Part shown: positions 1 to 7,701 of the stretch, piece after piece
Position numbering within the stretch: position 1 is the stretch's first letter
Layout of the letters: every line of letters begins with the position of its first letter
From: JAPYTY01 sp036338435
Lineage (GTDB): Bacteria; Acidobacteriota; UBA6911; RPQK01; JADFOI01
NCBI GenBank assembly: GCA_036338435.1
Contig: JAYZCG010000003.1
Span: 1 to 22,717 of the forward strand
Length of the DNA: 22,717 nt
Reading direction: 5' to 3'
Notes under the pieces: model-generated
Database searches by the model: none
The model's input: the letters and a program-made list of their open reading frames with translations, nothing else
Told to the model about the DNA's origin: nothing
Translations under genes and position numbers: made by a program

Positions 1-35
1 TATTAGTCGAATTAAGGAGTCTTACCTCCGCATTA

Positions 36-105
36 TGAAATTAAAAAGAAATTTAATAAATCATCATTAAATAATTATAAATAAATAATAAAATAAGATA
101 TCGTT
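36..105. other. AT-rich intergenic stretch downstream of ilvD
   Basis: About 70 bases that are roughly 90% A+T, with overlapping TAAAT/ATAAA runs, in the tail beyond the ilvD stop codon. There is no open frame of note and no clear hairpin with a T tract. It may be a transcript end for ilvD or the promoter region of a gene beyond the left edge. The rest of positions 1-210 shows no gene. Confidence 0.4.
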
Positions 106-210
106 CTAGTTAAAATGCTGATGGCGCTAGTGTTGTCTTACCTCATCTCTGTAGATTAATGCCCTATCCTCAAGGCATCCCTAGAGAAGATCAGCAAAAA
201 GATACTCAAG

Positions 211-1884
211 TTAACCCGTAACTGCTCCCTCGGAGGCCGAAGAAACCGATCGGGCGTACTTTGCTAAGACGCCAGTTGTGTAGCGTGGCTTTGGAGGTTT
301 CCACTGCTTTAATCTACGCTTAATTTCAGTCTTGGACAGGGAAATCTCCAATAGGCGTTTGTTGATGTCGAGAACAATAATGTCACCATTGCGCACAATC
401 GCTATTGGACCGCCACGTGCGGCTTCTGGGGCCACATGGCCGACCATAAATCCGTGTGTTGCCCCTGAAAAGCGGCCATCGGTGATGAGAGCAACTTTGT
501 CCCCTAGACCTGCGCCTTGAACGGCTGCTGTCACTCCTAACATTTCCCGCATACCGGGGCCTCCTTGCGGACCTTCATAACGGATTACGACAACATCTCC
601 AGAGCGGATCTTTCCTTTTTTAACTGCGGTGAAGGCATCTTCTTCACGGTCAAAAACGCGGGCTGGGCCTTCGTGGCGTATACGTTCTATTCCGGAAGTC
701 TTCATGACTCCTCCTTCTTCCGCCAGATTTCCACGCAGTATGATCATGCCTCCATTTTGCTTGAGAGGATTGTCAGCAGTCTTGATAACTTGTTGTCCTT
801 TTTTGCTTCGCCCTTTTCGAGCTTCAAATCCAATTGATCGGGTAGTAACGGTGAGCTCGTTTGGATGCAAAACGCCGGCTTTCAGCAGATGCCTGGCCAC
901 GAGAGCCATCCCTCCTGCCCGGTACATATCTGGAGCTGTGAATTTGCCTGCTGGCTTGAGATCAGCCAGAAGCGGGGTTTTGCGGGACATGCGGTCAAAG
1001 TCGGCCATGGACAGTTTCACATTTGCTTCTTTTGCCATAGCTAGAAAATGAAGTACAGCATTGGTAGAACCCCCAGTTGCCATCACTCCTGCAATGGCAT
1101 TTAAAAGAGCTTTACGAGTGACGACGTCACGTGGCCGAATTCCTTTCTTGAGCAGTTTCATAGCCAAACGACCGCACTTAAAGGCACTTGCGTCTTTGTT
1201 GGGGTCGGTGGCGGGTATACCATTAAAGTTCATGGGAGAGATCCCTAGCAATTCCAGTGCAGTAGACATAGTGTTGGCTGTGAACTGCCCTCCGCAGGCT
1301 CCCGCTCCAGGGCAGGCATAGCTTTCAATGGCAATGAGTTCTTTTTTGCTGATGAGCCCTTTGTTGTAGGATCCTACGGCTTCGAAAACATCTTGAATTG
1401 TTATGTCTTTCCCCCCATATTGGCCTGGTTCAATCGAGCCTCCGTAAAGAATTAGTCCCGGAATGTTCAGACGGAGTAGAGCCATGGCTGATCCCGGAAT
1501 GGTTTTGTCACAACCAGTAATAGCCACTAGACCGTCGAAAAGGTGTCCCCGACATACTAGCTCGATGGAGTCAGCAATAACCTCCCGACTGACGAGCGAA
1601 GCCTTCATTCCTTCAGTTCCCATGGCAATACCGTCGGTAACTGTGATGGTATTAAACTCGATGGGCGTACCACCGGCAGCTCGGATACCGTCTTTAACCT
1701 TTTCGGCAAGTTGTCGATGGTTGTAGTTACAAGGGGTTACCTCAATCCAACAATGAGCTACTCCCACTAACGGGCGTTTGAGATCTTGGTCACTAAATCC
1801 TATAGCTTTAAAATAGGATCGAGCGGGTGCTCGATCAGGTCCCTCTAAGAGTATTCGGCTATTACTGCGCGGATCATAGGCCAT
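211..1884 (-). CDS. ilvD: Dihydroxy-acid dehydratase
   Basis: Catalyses the dehydration of 2,3-dihydroxy-isovalerate and 2,3-dihydroxy-3-methylvalerate to the 2-keto acids, the third shared step of valine and isoleucine synthesis, in the cytoplasm. The full-length protein (557 aa from this start) carries the three cluster cysteines in family context: PCN, GCDKT and the CPGAGACGG stretch, spaced about 73 and 72 residues as in characterised enzymes. The GRFSGATHG motif near the C terminus holds the catalytic serine. I chose the ATG at 1884 because relatives begin with an M-x-x-DPR-type sequence right there; an in-frame GTG at 1902 would add six residues. No other branched-chain amino acid gene is nearby and it stands alone, divergent from ispH. 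The identification is secure; only the start is open. Confidence 0.96.
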   Translation of the reverse strand: MAYDPRSNSRILLEGPDRAPARSYFKAIGFSDQDLKRPLVGVAHCWIEVTPCNYNHRQLAEKVKDGIRAAGGTPIEFNTITVTDGIAMGTEGMKASLVSREVIADSIELVCRGHLFDGLVAITGCDKTIPGSAMALLRLNIPGLILYGGSIEPGQYGGKDITIQDVFEAVGSYNKGLISKKELIAIESYACPGAGACGGQFTANTMSTALELLGISPMNFNGIPATDPNKDASAFKCGRLAMKLLKKGIRPRDVVTRKALLNAIAGVMATGGSTNAVLHFLAMAKEANVKLSMADFDRMSRKTPLLADLKPAGKFTAPDMYRAGGMALVARHLLKAGVLHPNELTVTTRSIGFEARKGRSKKGQQVIKTADNPLKQNGGMIILRGNLAEEGGVMKTSGIERIRHEGPARVFDREEDAFTAVKKGKIRSGDVVVIRYEGPQGGPGMREMLGVTAAVQGAGLGDKVALITDGRFSGATHGFMVGHVAPEAARGGPIAIVRNGDIIVLDINKRLLEISLSKTEIKRRLKQWKPPKPRYTTGVLAKYARSVSSASEGAVTG

Positions 1885-2155
1885 AGTATTCCAGTCTCCC
1901 ACTAATTATCGGGCGAATGCAGAGTATAACTCACGTTCGGCTTGAGACTACATATTTCTTGCATACATCGAGACATATTGAACAAGTCACTTGGCATTGG
2001 CATAGTACACATAAATGTTAATGGAAGAGACGTGATCTGTGAGCCTGTTGTTCGTTATCATGCATAACAGGGCAGGGGAGGTTGGCATGTCAAGAATGGG
2101 CGTACGTTAGGTCACAGATGAAAAAAATAGTCGTTTTCTTACATCATACTAGTCG

Positions 2156-2185
2156 TTGTTAGCTTATCTTCTGCTAAGATAAATT
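2156..2185 (+). promoter_or_regulatory. Possible ispH promoter giving a leaderless mRNA
   Basis: TTGTTA (2156-2161), an 18-base spacer and TAAATT (2180-2185) lie only 6 bases before the ispH ATG. A start site about 7 bases past the -10 would coincide with the ATG. No Shine-Dalgarno sequence is visible before this start. The match is partial (4 of 6 in each hexamer), so this is inference. Confidence 0.35.
2164..2182. repeat. Perfect inverted repeat just upstream of ispH
   Basis: TTATCTT, a 5-base spacer CTGCT, then AAGATAA, giving 7-bp arms with no mismatch. It ends 9 bases before the ispH start and overlaps the proposed -10 region, which is where a repressor site would sit. It could also form a hairpin in a longer leader, or be chance in AT-rich DNA. 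Confidence 0.5.
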
Positions 2186-2191
2186 ACGATT

Positions 2192-3151
2192 ATGATTGAA
2201 AAAATAATTCTTGCCGTCCCAAGAGGGTTTTGTGCGGGCGTGGTTCGAGCAGTTGACATCGTTGAGTTGGCTCTAGATCTTTATGATGAGCCTGTATATG
2301 TTCGTAAAGAGATTGTTCATAATTCCCATGTTGTAAAAGATTTGAGCAACAAGGGGGCGATTTTCGTAGATCGCATTGAAGATGTGCCGGAAGGTAGTCG
2401 TACAATTTTTAGTGCTCACGGCGTTGCACCGGAAGTATGGGAGAAGGCTTCTGCTAGATCTCTTAAAGTCACGGACGCGACATGTCCTCTCGTGACAAAG
2501 GTCCATCAGGAAGCGGTGCGTTATGCGCAGAAAGGTTATACCATCATCTTGGTGGGGCATGAGGGCCATGATGAAGTGATTGGCACTTTAGGGGAGGCTC
2601 CTTCTCAAATTGAACTTGTAACAACGGTGGAAGATGTTAAAGCTTTGGATGTAGAAGATCCTAACAAGCTGGCTTATATCACCCAAACAACCCTCAGCTT
2701 GCAGGACACGCAGGAAATTTTAGGAGCTCTTCGTGAGAAATTTCCAGCTATCGAAGGCCCACCCTCAGAAGATATCTGTTATGCAACTCAGAACCGGCAG
2801 GAGGCTGTTTTGGAGTTGGCAAGACAATCGGATTTGGTGTTGGTAGTTGGGGCCCATAATAGCAGTAATTCAATACGCATGGTCGAAGAAGCAGAGAGGG
2901 AAGGGACTTCGGCCTATTTGATCAACGACTTAGAGTCAATTCAGGAGGAATGGCTTGTGGATGTTCAGATTCTGGGCCTTACCTCCGGGGCATCAGCTCC
3001 GGAACGACTGGTTCAGAAAATCGCAACGTTTTTTCAAGAACAGGGAGCAGTTCTAGAGGAACTTATACTTCGCCATGAGGATGTTCACTTTTCGTTGCCT
3101 CCCAATTTACAAAATGATATGGAAGAACGGGGGCGAAAAAGCTCCCTGTAA
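2192..3151 (+). CDS. ispH: 4-hydroxy-3-methylbut-2-enyl diphosphate reductase
   Basis: Last enzyme of the MEP pathway: reduces HMBPP to IPP and DMAPP, the isoprenoid precursors that also feed the menaquinone side chain. The protein is 319 aa, the normal length. The three [4Fe-4S] ligands are present in family context: Cys14 (GFCAGV), Cys98 (DATCPLV) and Cys196 (DICYATQNRQ). The substrate-binding stretch VGHEGHDEV (about 121-129) is intact and the C-terminal SGASAP motif is present. It is preceded by the divergent ilvD and followed by an acyl-CoA synthetase 110 bases on. Translation starts at an ATG without a clear ribosome binding site. Confidence 0.97.
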   Translation: MIEKIILAVPRGFCAGVVRAVDIVELALDLYDEPVYVRKEIVHNSHVVKDLSNKGAIFVDRIEDVPEGSRTIFSAHGVAPEVWEKASARSLKVTDATCPLVTKVHQEAVRYAQKGYTIILVGHEGHDEVIGTLGEAPSQIELVTTVEDVKALDVEDPNKLAYITQTTLSLQDTQEILGALREKFPAIEGPPSEDICYATQNRQEAVLELARQSDLVLVVGAHNSSNSIRMVEEAEREGTSAYLINDLESIQEEWLVDVQILGLTSGASAPERLVQKIATFFQEQGAVLEELILRHEDVHFSLPPNLQNDMEERGRKSSL

Positions 3152-3181
3152 TTGTTTCTGTTTAGCGAAAGAGAAAGGATA

Positions 3182-3199
3182 GAAATCCTGCAGGATTTC
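3182..3199. repeat. 18-bp perfect palindrome between ispH and the acyl-CoA synthetase
   Basis: GAAATCCTGCAGGATTTC reads identically on both strands. As RNA it would form a 7-bp stem with a TGCA loop, but no T tract follows, so it does not look like an intrinsic terminator. It is a candidate operator or RNA-processing site between the two genes. Confidence 0.55.
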
Positions 3200-3223
3200 A
3201 CCACTCATGGTCACGTGGGTTCG

Positions 3224-3252
3224 TAGCCATTAATAATGGTTTTCTATAGAAT
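3224..3252 (+). promoter_or_regulatory. Possible promoter of the acyl-CoA synthetase gene
   Basis: TAGCCA (3224-3229), a 17-base spacer and TAGAAT (3247-3252, 5 of 6 to consensus) lie 9 bases before the GTG start. The transcript would have almost no leader. No Shine-Dalgarno sequence precedes the GTG. Inferred from pattern only. Confidence 0.35.
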
Positions 3253-3261
3253 TTTGTCGTA

Positions 3262-4983
3262 GTGAAAAAACCTTCTCCTCCTCCTTATCCCATTTATGCT
3301 ATTAGCGATCTACGTGATCTGTTATTGAAGATAGCCATTCGATATCCTGATAGGGTCGCACTTCAAAGCAAAAAAAACGGCGCTTATAGTCCGTTGTACT
3401 ACAGGGAAATTTCGGGCATAGTGGCGCAGTTGGCAGGTGCTTTTTCCGAGTGTGGATTAAGAAAAGGAGATCGCGTAGCACTGCTTTCGCACAATAGCAC
3501 TGAGTGGGTTTTGAGCTATCTTGCAACCGTCACTTCGGGATTGGTAGCTGTCCCCATTGACAAAGATCTGACAGCTCAGGAAATCTGTCATGTATTGAGA
3601 TTCTCCAAATCAAGTGTGGTGATTTGCTCGGAAGAATACATTGAGCCACTCCGAGAAAAACGCAGAGATATCCCTTCGGTAAGTCGGATTGTCTCCATGG
3701 GAGAGGAGAGAACTGGGGCAGACCTGTCCTTTTTGGAATTTCGAGGCATTGGTTCTGATCTTCTTCATACGGGTCAGGATCCATTTCAGTACTCGGCAAT
3801 AACTGGTAAAGATTTGGCTGCACTCATTTTTACATCTGGCACTACAGGGAATTCGAAAGGTGTGATGTTAAACCATAAAAATCTTGTTGCTAACATCATG
3901 GCCACATCGCAGTACGTATCGATTGGAAATGGTGTCCTGCTATCTGTGTTGCCATTGCACCATACGTATGAGTGCATGGCTGGTTTCCTGGTAGCTCTTT
4001 ATCAAGGGTGTACTATTTTTCATGCTGAAAGCCTGAGGCGGATTCCAGAAAATCTTAGAGAGACACAGCCTACGGCAATGATAGGAGTGCCTCTCCTATT
4101 CGAAAGTCTCTATAAAAAGATTGAAAGTGGTATCAAAAAGAAGGGGTCGATGAAGTTTCGCATGGCTAAAATAATCGCTACCTTTTCAGAATATTTTTTC
4201 AGACAGAATCTGAGGCGTGTTCTTTTTAAACCTATACATGATCAGTTAGGCGGAAGGCTTGAACTAGTCATTTCTGGGGGAGCCGCTGGCAACCCTCAAA
4301 CAGCACAAGCATTTCGTGAATTGGGTATTAATTTTCTTCAGGGTTACGGATTGACGGAAGCATCTCCGATTGTAGCTGTCAATAGAGTCGATTATTTAAA
4401 GGACAATTCTGTAGGATTGCCGTTACAAGGACTCGATATAAAGATCGTTAAAAATGAAATTTTGGTGCGAGGGCCTTCAGTAATGACCGGGTATTATCTT
4501 AACAAAGAGGCAACTGAGGAGTCCTTGGTTGATGGGTGGTTGCATACTGGGGATTTAGGTTATATCGATGAAGATGGATTTCTCTATATTAGTGGTCGCA
4601 AAAAATCGGTAATCGTGACTTCAAATGGGAAGAATGTATATCCAGAAGAGGTGGAGGCAGTACTAAATCAAAGTCCTTATATCTTGGAATCTTTGGTTTG
4701 GGGTGGTCCAGAGAAGGACCCTGCTCGAGTTACTGTACAAGCCATTGTGGTCCCTTGCATCGAAACTTTCGATGACACATGGGGCCTGGGGCAACATGAC
4801 AAGAACAAAATTCGCGAAGTGATTGGGATAGAGATAAAGAAGAGGTCCAAGGAACTTGCCAGGTATAAACACGTTAAGAGTTTTGTTATTCGATCAGAGG
4901 AATTTGATAAGACTACCACCCGTAAAATAAAACGATATCTATACACAGGGGTGTCCAAGTCAGACACACATCAAACCAAATGA
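3262..4983 (+). CDS. AMP-forming long-chain acyl-CoA synthetase family protein
   Basis: ANL-superfamily adenylating enzyme that probably activates a fatty or other carboxylic acid to its acyl-AMP and then to the CoA thioester. The 573-aa protein has the phosphate-binding motif TSGTTGNSKG (191-200), GYGLTEAS (361-368), the TGDLGYID hinge motif (429-436), SGRKK, and the C-terminal catalytic-lysine region TTTRKIKR. It has the FadD layout, with no fused carrier protein and no signal peptide, so it should be cytosolic or peripheral on the membrane. The GTG start keeps the whole N-terminal domain. An intrinsic terminator follows at once, so it ends a transcription unit. Substrate chain length cannot be read from the sequence. 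Confidence 0.9.
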   Translation: MKKPSPPPYPIYAISDLRDLLLKIAIRYPDRVALQSKKNGAYSPLYYREISGIVAQLAGAFSECGLRKGDRVALLSHNSTEWVLSYLATVTSGLVAVPIDKDLTAQEICHVLRFSKSSVVICSEEYIEPLREKRRDIPSVSRIVSMGEERTGADLSFLEFRGIGSDLLHTGQDPFQYSAITGKDLAALIFTSGTTGNSKGVMLNHKNLVANIMATSQYVSIGNGVLLSVLPLHHTYECMAGFLVALYQGCTIFHAESLRRIPENLRETQPTAMIGVPLLFESLYKKIESGIKKKGSMKFRMAKIIATFSEYFFRQNLRRVLFKPIHDQLGGRLELVISGGAAGNPQTAQAFRELGINFLQGYGLTEASPIVAVNRVDYLKDNSVGLPLQGLDIKIVKNEILVRGPSVMTGYYLNKEATEESLVDGWLHTGDLGYIDEDGFLYISGRKKSVIVTSNGKNVYPEEVEAVLNQSPYILESLVWGGPEKDPARVTVQAIVVPCIETFDDTWGLGQHDKNKIREVIGIEIKKRSKELARYKHVKSFVIRSEEFDKTTTRKIKRYLYTGVSKSDTHQTK

Positions 4984-5024
4984 GCTCTTTTCGATAAAAT
5001 GTGACTGCTATATAAACTCTTTTG

Positions 5025-5042
5025 AGGAAATTAGTATTTCCT
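5025..5042 (+). repeat. Hairpin immediately before the terminator
   Basis: AGGAAAT, loop TAGT, then ATTTCCT gives a perfect 7-bp stem. Its last two bases are also the first two of the terminator stem at 5041, so the two hairpins compete slightly. No T tract follows it directly. Confidence 0.45.
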
Positions 5043-5069
5043 GATCTGTGTTACCAGATCGGTTTTGTT
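5041..5069 (+). terminator. Rho-independent terminator after the acyl-CoA synthetase
   Basis: An 8-bp stem, CTGATCTG (5041-5048) with CAGATCGG (5055-5062), has one T-G wobble and a 6-base loop. It is followed by TTTTGTT and further T-rich sequence. It lies 57 bases after the stop codon, in the right orientation to end this transcript. Confidence 0.75.
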
Positions 5070-5140
5070 CCTTATTATTTTAGATCTTTAACAAAGGCTT
5101 GGTGAACTACTAGGCCCCTGCTATTCTTCTGACAAAGGCT

Positions 5141-5356
5141 ATGGACTCTGAGGACACCGAACAGCATATTCAAGATGCAGCAAGGGATGCAGCCAATGCT
5201 TCCTGCCAAATGACTGCTCTGAGATGGGTGATGGCATGGCAAGAAAAACAGGATAATCCGAGGAGTCCCTATCATCTTCCGCATACCAGTGAATTACGCA
5301 GAGCAAAGCCGCTGGTGGAGGCCCTTCGACAACGACTTTTATGGCCTTGGGATTAA
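5141..5356 (+). CDS. Doubtful small ORF, 71 aa
   Basis: I do not recognise this product. It would be a 71-aa, charged, probably alpha-helical soluble protein with an acidic start and a basic, tryptophan-rich end (LRQRLLWPWD). It has no signal peptide, membrane segment or known motif. Its amino acid and codon composition look more protein-like than the 88-aa frame on the opposite strand. Only a weak AAAGG lies 3 bases before the ATG. It fills part of a 507-base gap (4984-5490) that otherwise holds only the terminator region. It may be a real small gene or chance. Confidence 0.35.
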   Translation: MDSEDTEQHIQDAARDAANASCQMTALRWVMAWQEKQDNPRSPYHLPHTSELRRAKPLVEALRQRLLWPWD

Positions 5357-5535
5357 ACGATATATCAGGATGAATGAAGGATAAGGTCCCCAGGCCTTTG
5401 TTCATAGGATTTTAAGCGAGTGTTAAATCTCTTCACCAGTCAAATATGTTGATAGAATGTTGAGCCGATCAGAATGGGAAACCAGGGCCAGTGGGTGGAT
5501 ATGTTATGCTTTCCGACAATTTGGGGGACCGCAAA

Positions 5536-6006
5536 ATGATGCAACTAATAGTTTGTAGATTCTTATTCTTTGTGTTGGGCACTGTGCTTTTTGGGCACCA
5601 TATGACTCAGGCACAGTCCGTTGAGCAGGAAGTTATAATTAAACCCGTTGGTAATGAAGTCTTATTTGATATTGAGGAAATCACAGCAAAGGCGGGTTCC
5701 CGTTTAAAGGTTGTGTTTAACAATATAGCTACGAATCCTGCCATGCGCCATAATTTTGTCCTTTTAAGTGTTAGTCCTAGTGATGAAGTGGTTATTGGAC
5801 AGGTTGGGGTTGGCGCGGTTCAGGCAGGGGAGAGTAAGGATTTCATTCCTGAGAATGATGCCATTCTTGCCTATACCAAAATGGCTGATGCGGGTGAACG
5901 GGTCGAAGTTGAATTTACAGTACCTCCCCCAGGAGACTATGTTTATTTGTGTACATATTTTGGGCACTACGTCATGATGCGTGGGGTACTGCATTCCATT
6001 AACTAA
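5536..6006 (+). CDS. Exported azurin/plastocyanin-like copper protein
   Basis: Small type-1 copper electron carrier, probably periplasmic. From the ATG at 5536 the protein is 156 aa. It has a hydrophobic signal peptide (about residues 3-27, likely cleaved after an AQA-type site) followed by a cupredoxin domain. The four copper ligands are recognisable: the histidine of MRHNFVL, then C-T-Y-F-G-H-Y-V-M-M, where His is at Cys+5 and Met at Cys+9, as in azurin. The track-length start at 5491 would put 15 polar residues before the signal peptide. The 5536 start does not, and GGGGGAC lies 7-13 bases before it. queF follows after 42 bases. The redox partner is unknown, but an electron carrier fits the respiratory setting. 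Confidence 0.85.
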   Translation: MMQLIVCRFLFFVLGTVLFGHHMTQAQSVEQEVIIKPVGNEVLFDIEEITAKAGSRLKVVFNNIATNPAMRHNFVLLSVSPSDEVVIGQVGVGAVQAGESKDFIPENDAILAYTKMADAGERVEVEFTVPPPGDYVYLCTYFGHYVMMRGVLHSIN

Positions 6007-6048
6007 CTGGCATGATGTTATCAATCATGACGGAGAACAAATCAACAG

Positions 6049-6402
6049 ATGTCTTCACAAATTAAGACTATTCCTAATCAGGATGTGGGCCGAGAGTACG
6101 ATGTCACCATTGAATGTCCTGAATTTACGGCGCTTTGTCCAAAGACAGGACAGCCAGATTTTGGCACCATACACATTTGCTATGTGCCAGATCAGAAGAT
6201 TATTGAGCTGAAATCCCTGAAATTGTACCTTTTCTCCTATCGAGATGAAGGGGTCTTCCACGAACATGTGACTAATCTTATATTGGACGATATAGTTGCT
6301 GCTGTTGACCCAATCCGTTGTGAGGTAAGAGGGGATTTTAACGTGAGGGGGGGCATTAAGACAGTTGTTCGAGCGCACTATGCACAGAACTCAGAGGCAT
6401 GA
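6049..6402 (+). CDS. queF: NADPH-dependent 7-cyano-7-deazaguanine reductase
   Basis: Reduces preQ0 to preQ1, the last soluble step before insertion into tRNA in queuosine synthesis. The 117-aa protein is the short, unimodal (Bacillus-type) form. The QueF signature ELKSLKLY spans residues 53-60. The catalytic Cys30 lies in LCPKTGQPDFGT and the proton-donor aspartate is Asp37. The substrate-binding FHEH follows at 70-73. It lies 42 bases after the azurin-like gene on the same strand and may be co-transcribed with it. No other queuosine gene is in the window, and the short gap leaves no room for a preQ1 riboswitch. Confidence 0.95.
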   Translation: MSSQIKTIPNQDVGREYDVTIECPEFTALCPKTGQPDFGTIHICYVPDQKIIELKSLKLYLFSYRDEGVFHEHVTNLILDDIVAAVDPIRCEVRGDFNVRGGIKTVVRAHYAQNSEA

Positions 6403-6517
6403 CCATAAATTCCAGAAGAAATTAGAATTTGAAATGTATAGATTACATGATCGAAGTAGTTGCTTGGCAGTCTAATAATTTAGTTTAAATAGCTTGTTTT
6501 GCATCAAGGGTTAGCTG

Positions 6518-7513
6518 TTGGATGTCATTAGTTTAACACGAAGACTTGTGGATATTCCCTCCGTTACGGGAGATGAATATAGGGTTGGAGAATATCTTTA
6601 CGAACTGCTCAAGCAAGAAGGTTGGGAGTGCCATCGGCAGGAGGTGACATCCAACCGGTTTAATATTGTGGCTACTGTCGGAGAAGTTTCAATTCTACTA
6701 ACAACCCACCTGGATACTGTTCCTCCTTTCTTTCCCTCTAAAGAAGATGAGTTTTTTGTACATGGGAGGGGGGCTTGTGATGCAAAGGGTATTGTTGCAG
6801 CTATGATCTGTGCCGCACAGGCGCTGCGCAAAGAGGGTGTGACTGGCATCGGATTACTTTTTGTGGTGGGAGAGGAAACCGATAGTATTGGAGCTACTAA
6901 AGCTAGCGAACTGGATTTGGGCTGTTCTTTTCTGATTGATGGAGAGCCTACGGATAATGATTTAGTGGTGGGGCATAAGGGGATTGTTGCAGTGCGTTTG
7001 TCAGCTCAAGGTATAGCAGCTCACTCAGCTTATCCAGAAAAAGGCGAATCTGCCATTCACAAGTTAATTGATGTTCTCCGCGAGCTTAAGGGGACAAATT
7101 TTCCAAAGGATTCGAGTCTGGGAGACAGTTACCTCAATATAGGAACCATTGAAGGGGGACGTGCGGCGAATGTAGTGGCTGACTGTGCGAGTGCTGATGT
7201 TCTAATTCGCAGTGTTGTTGATAGTGCTCGTTACATTAAAATCTTGCAAGAGGTTATTGCTGATCGATGTCAGCTAGAAATCCTAAAAGTTAGTGAACCA
7301 CAGATGATGGAATCAGTGGATGGATTTCCGACCAAGGTCGTAGGATACGGCACTGATATTCCCGTCTTAAGGTCTTTAGGAAGACCCCTTCTTTTCGGTC
7401 CGGGTTCTATTGAGGAAGCTCATACTGCGCAGGAGAAGATTTCTAAAAGCGAGCTAATCGAATCAGTCGGATTTTATCAGCAGTTGGTTAAAGTACTGCA
7501 AAAAACAGTCTGA
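6518..7513 (+). CDS. M20-family metal-dependent deacylase (ArgE/DapE/LysK-like)
   Basis: Zinc-dependent amidohydrolase of the M20 family, 331 aa. The metal and catalytic residues are in order: HLD in THLDTVPPF, Asp in RGACDAKG, the EE pair in GEETDSIG, the Glu of DGEPTDN, and the late His in SIEEAHTAQE. The middle holds the usual dimerisation insert (about 155-265). The compact size and the GPGSIEEAH ending resemble the ArgE/LysK branch that removes a protecting group from an amino-acid precursor, but the exact substrate is not clear. The start is TTG, with AAGGG seven bases upstream; no ATG is available until far inside the fold. It lies 115 bases after queF. Confidence 0.85.
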   Translation: MDVISLTRRLVDIPSVTGDEYRVGEYLYELLKQEGWECHRQEVTSNRFNIVATVGEVSILLTTHLDTVPPFFPSKEDEFFVHGRGACDAKGIVAAMICAAQALRKEGVTGIGLLFVVGEETDSIGATKASELDLGCSFLIDGEPTDNDLVVGHKGIVAVRLSAQGIAAHSAYPEKGESAIHKLIDVLRELKGTNFPKDSSLGDSYLNIGTIEGGRAANVVADCASADVLIRSVVDSARYIKILQEVIADRCQLEILKVSEPQMMESVDGFPTKVVGYGTDIPVLRSLGRPLLFGPGSIEEAHTAQEKISKSELIESVGFYQQLVKVLQKTV

Positions 7514-7701
7514 ACATATTCGCTACGGATTGATCATACTAAGTGTGAGCCTCTAGTGTTTTCTCCAAAACGTAGTGATTGGTTGAATTTAGGACTTGTA
7601 CGGTTTTTATTACGTGATCTTGCAGAGTGCAACGTCAAAAAAATACAGTTGAAGTAGTATGCAATGCTACAGAAAATTTATAAATGTTAAAGATTAAAGG
7701 A

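Noticed and set aside
629..1051. A 140-aa plus-strand frame inside ilvD, and several similar frames over other genes.
   Set aside because: They lie wholly within confidently identified genes on the opposite strand and show the Ser/Arg/Pro-rich composition of shadow frames.
1903..2191. A branched-chain amino acid attenuator or T-box leader for ilvD on the minus strand.
   Set aside because: I saw no leader peptide rich in Ile, Val or Leu and no T-box or terminator pair. ATCTGTGA (2035-2042) and TCACAGAT (2112-2119) form distant 8-bp arms 69 bases apart, too weak to call.
5139..5405. An 88-aa frame on the minus strand opposite the small ORF at 5141-5356.
   Set aside because: It has no ribosome binding site or recognisable motif, and its composition looks like the shadow of the plus-strand frame.
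6007..6048. A preQ1 riboswitch before queF.
   Set aside because: The gap is only 42 bases, and no preQ1-type pseudoknot sequence is visible.
7514..7701. A terminator or small gene in the 188-base gap after the M20 gene.
   Set aside because: Only an imperfect palindrome around GTAGTATGCAATGCTAC was found, with no T tract, and no open frame of useful length.
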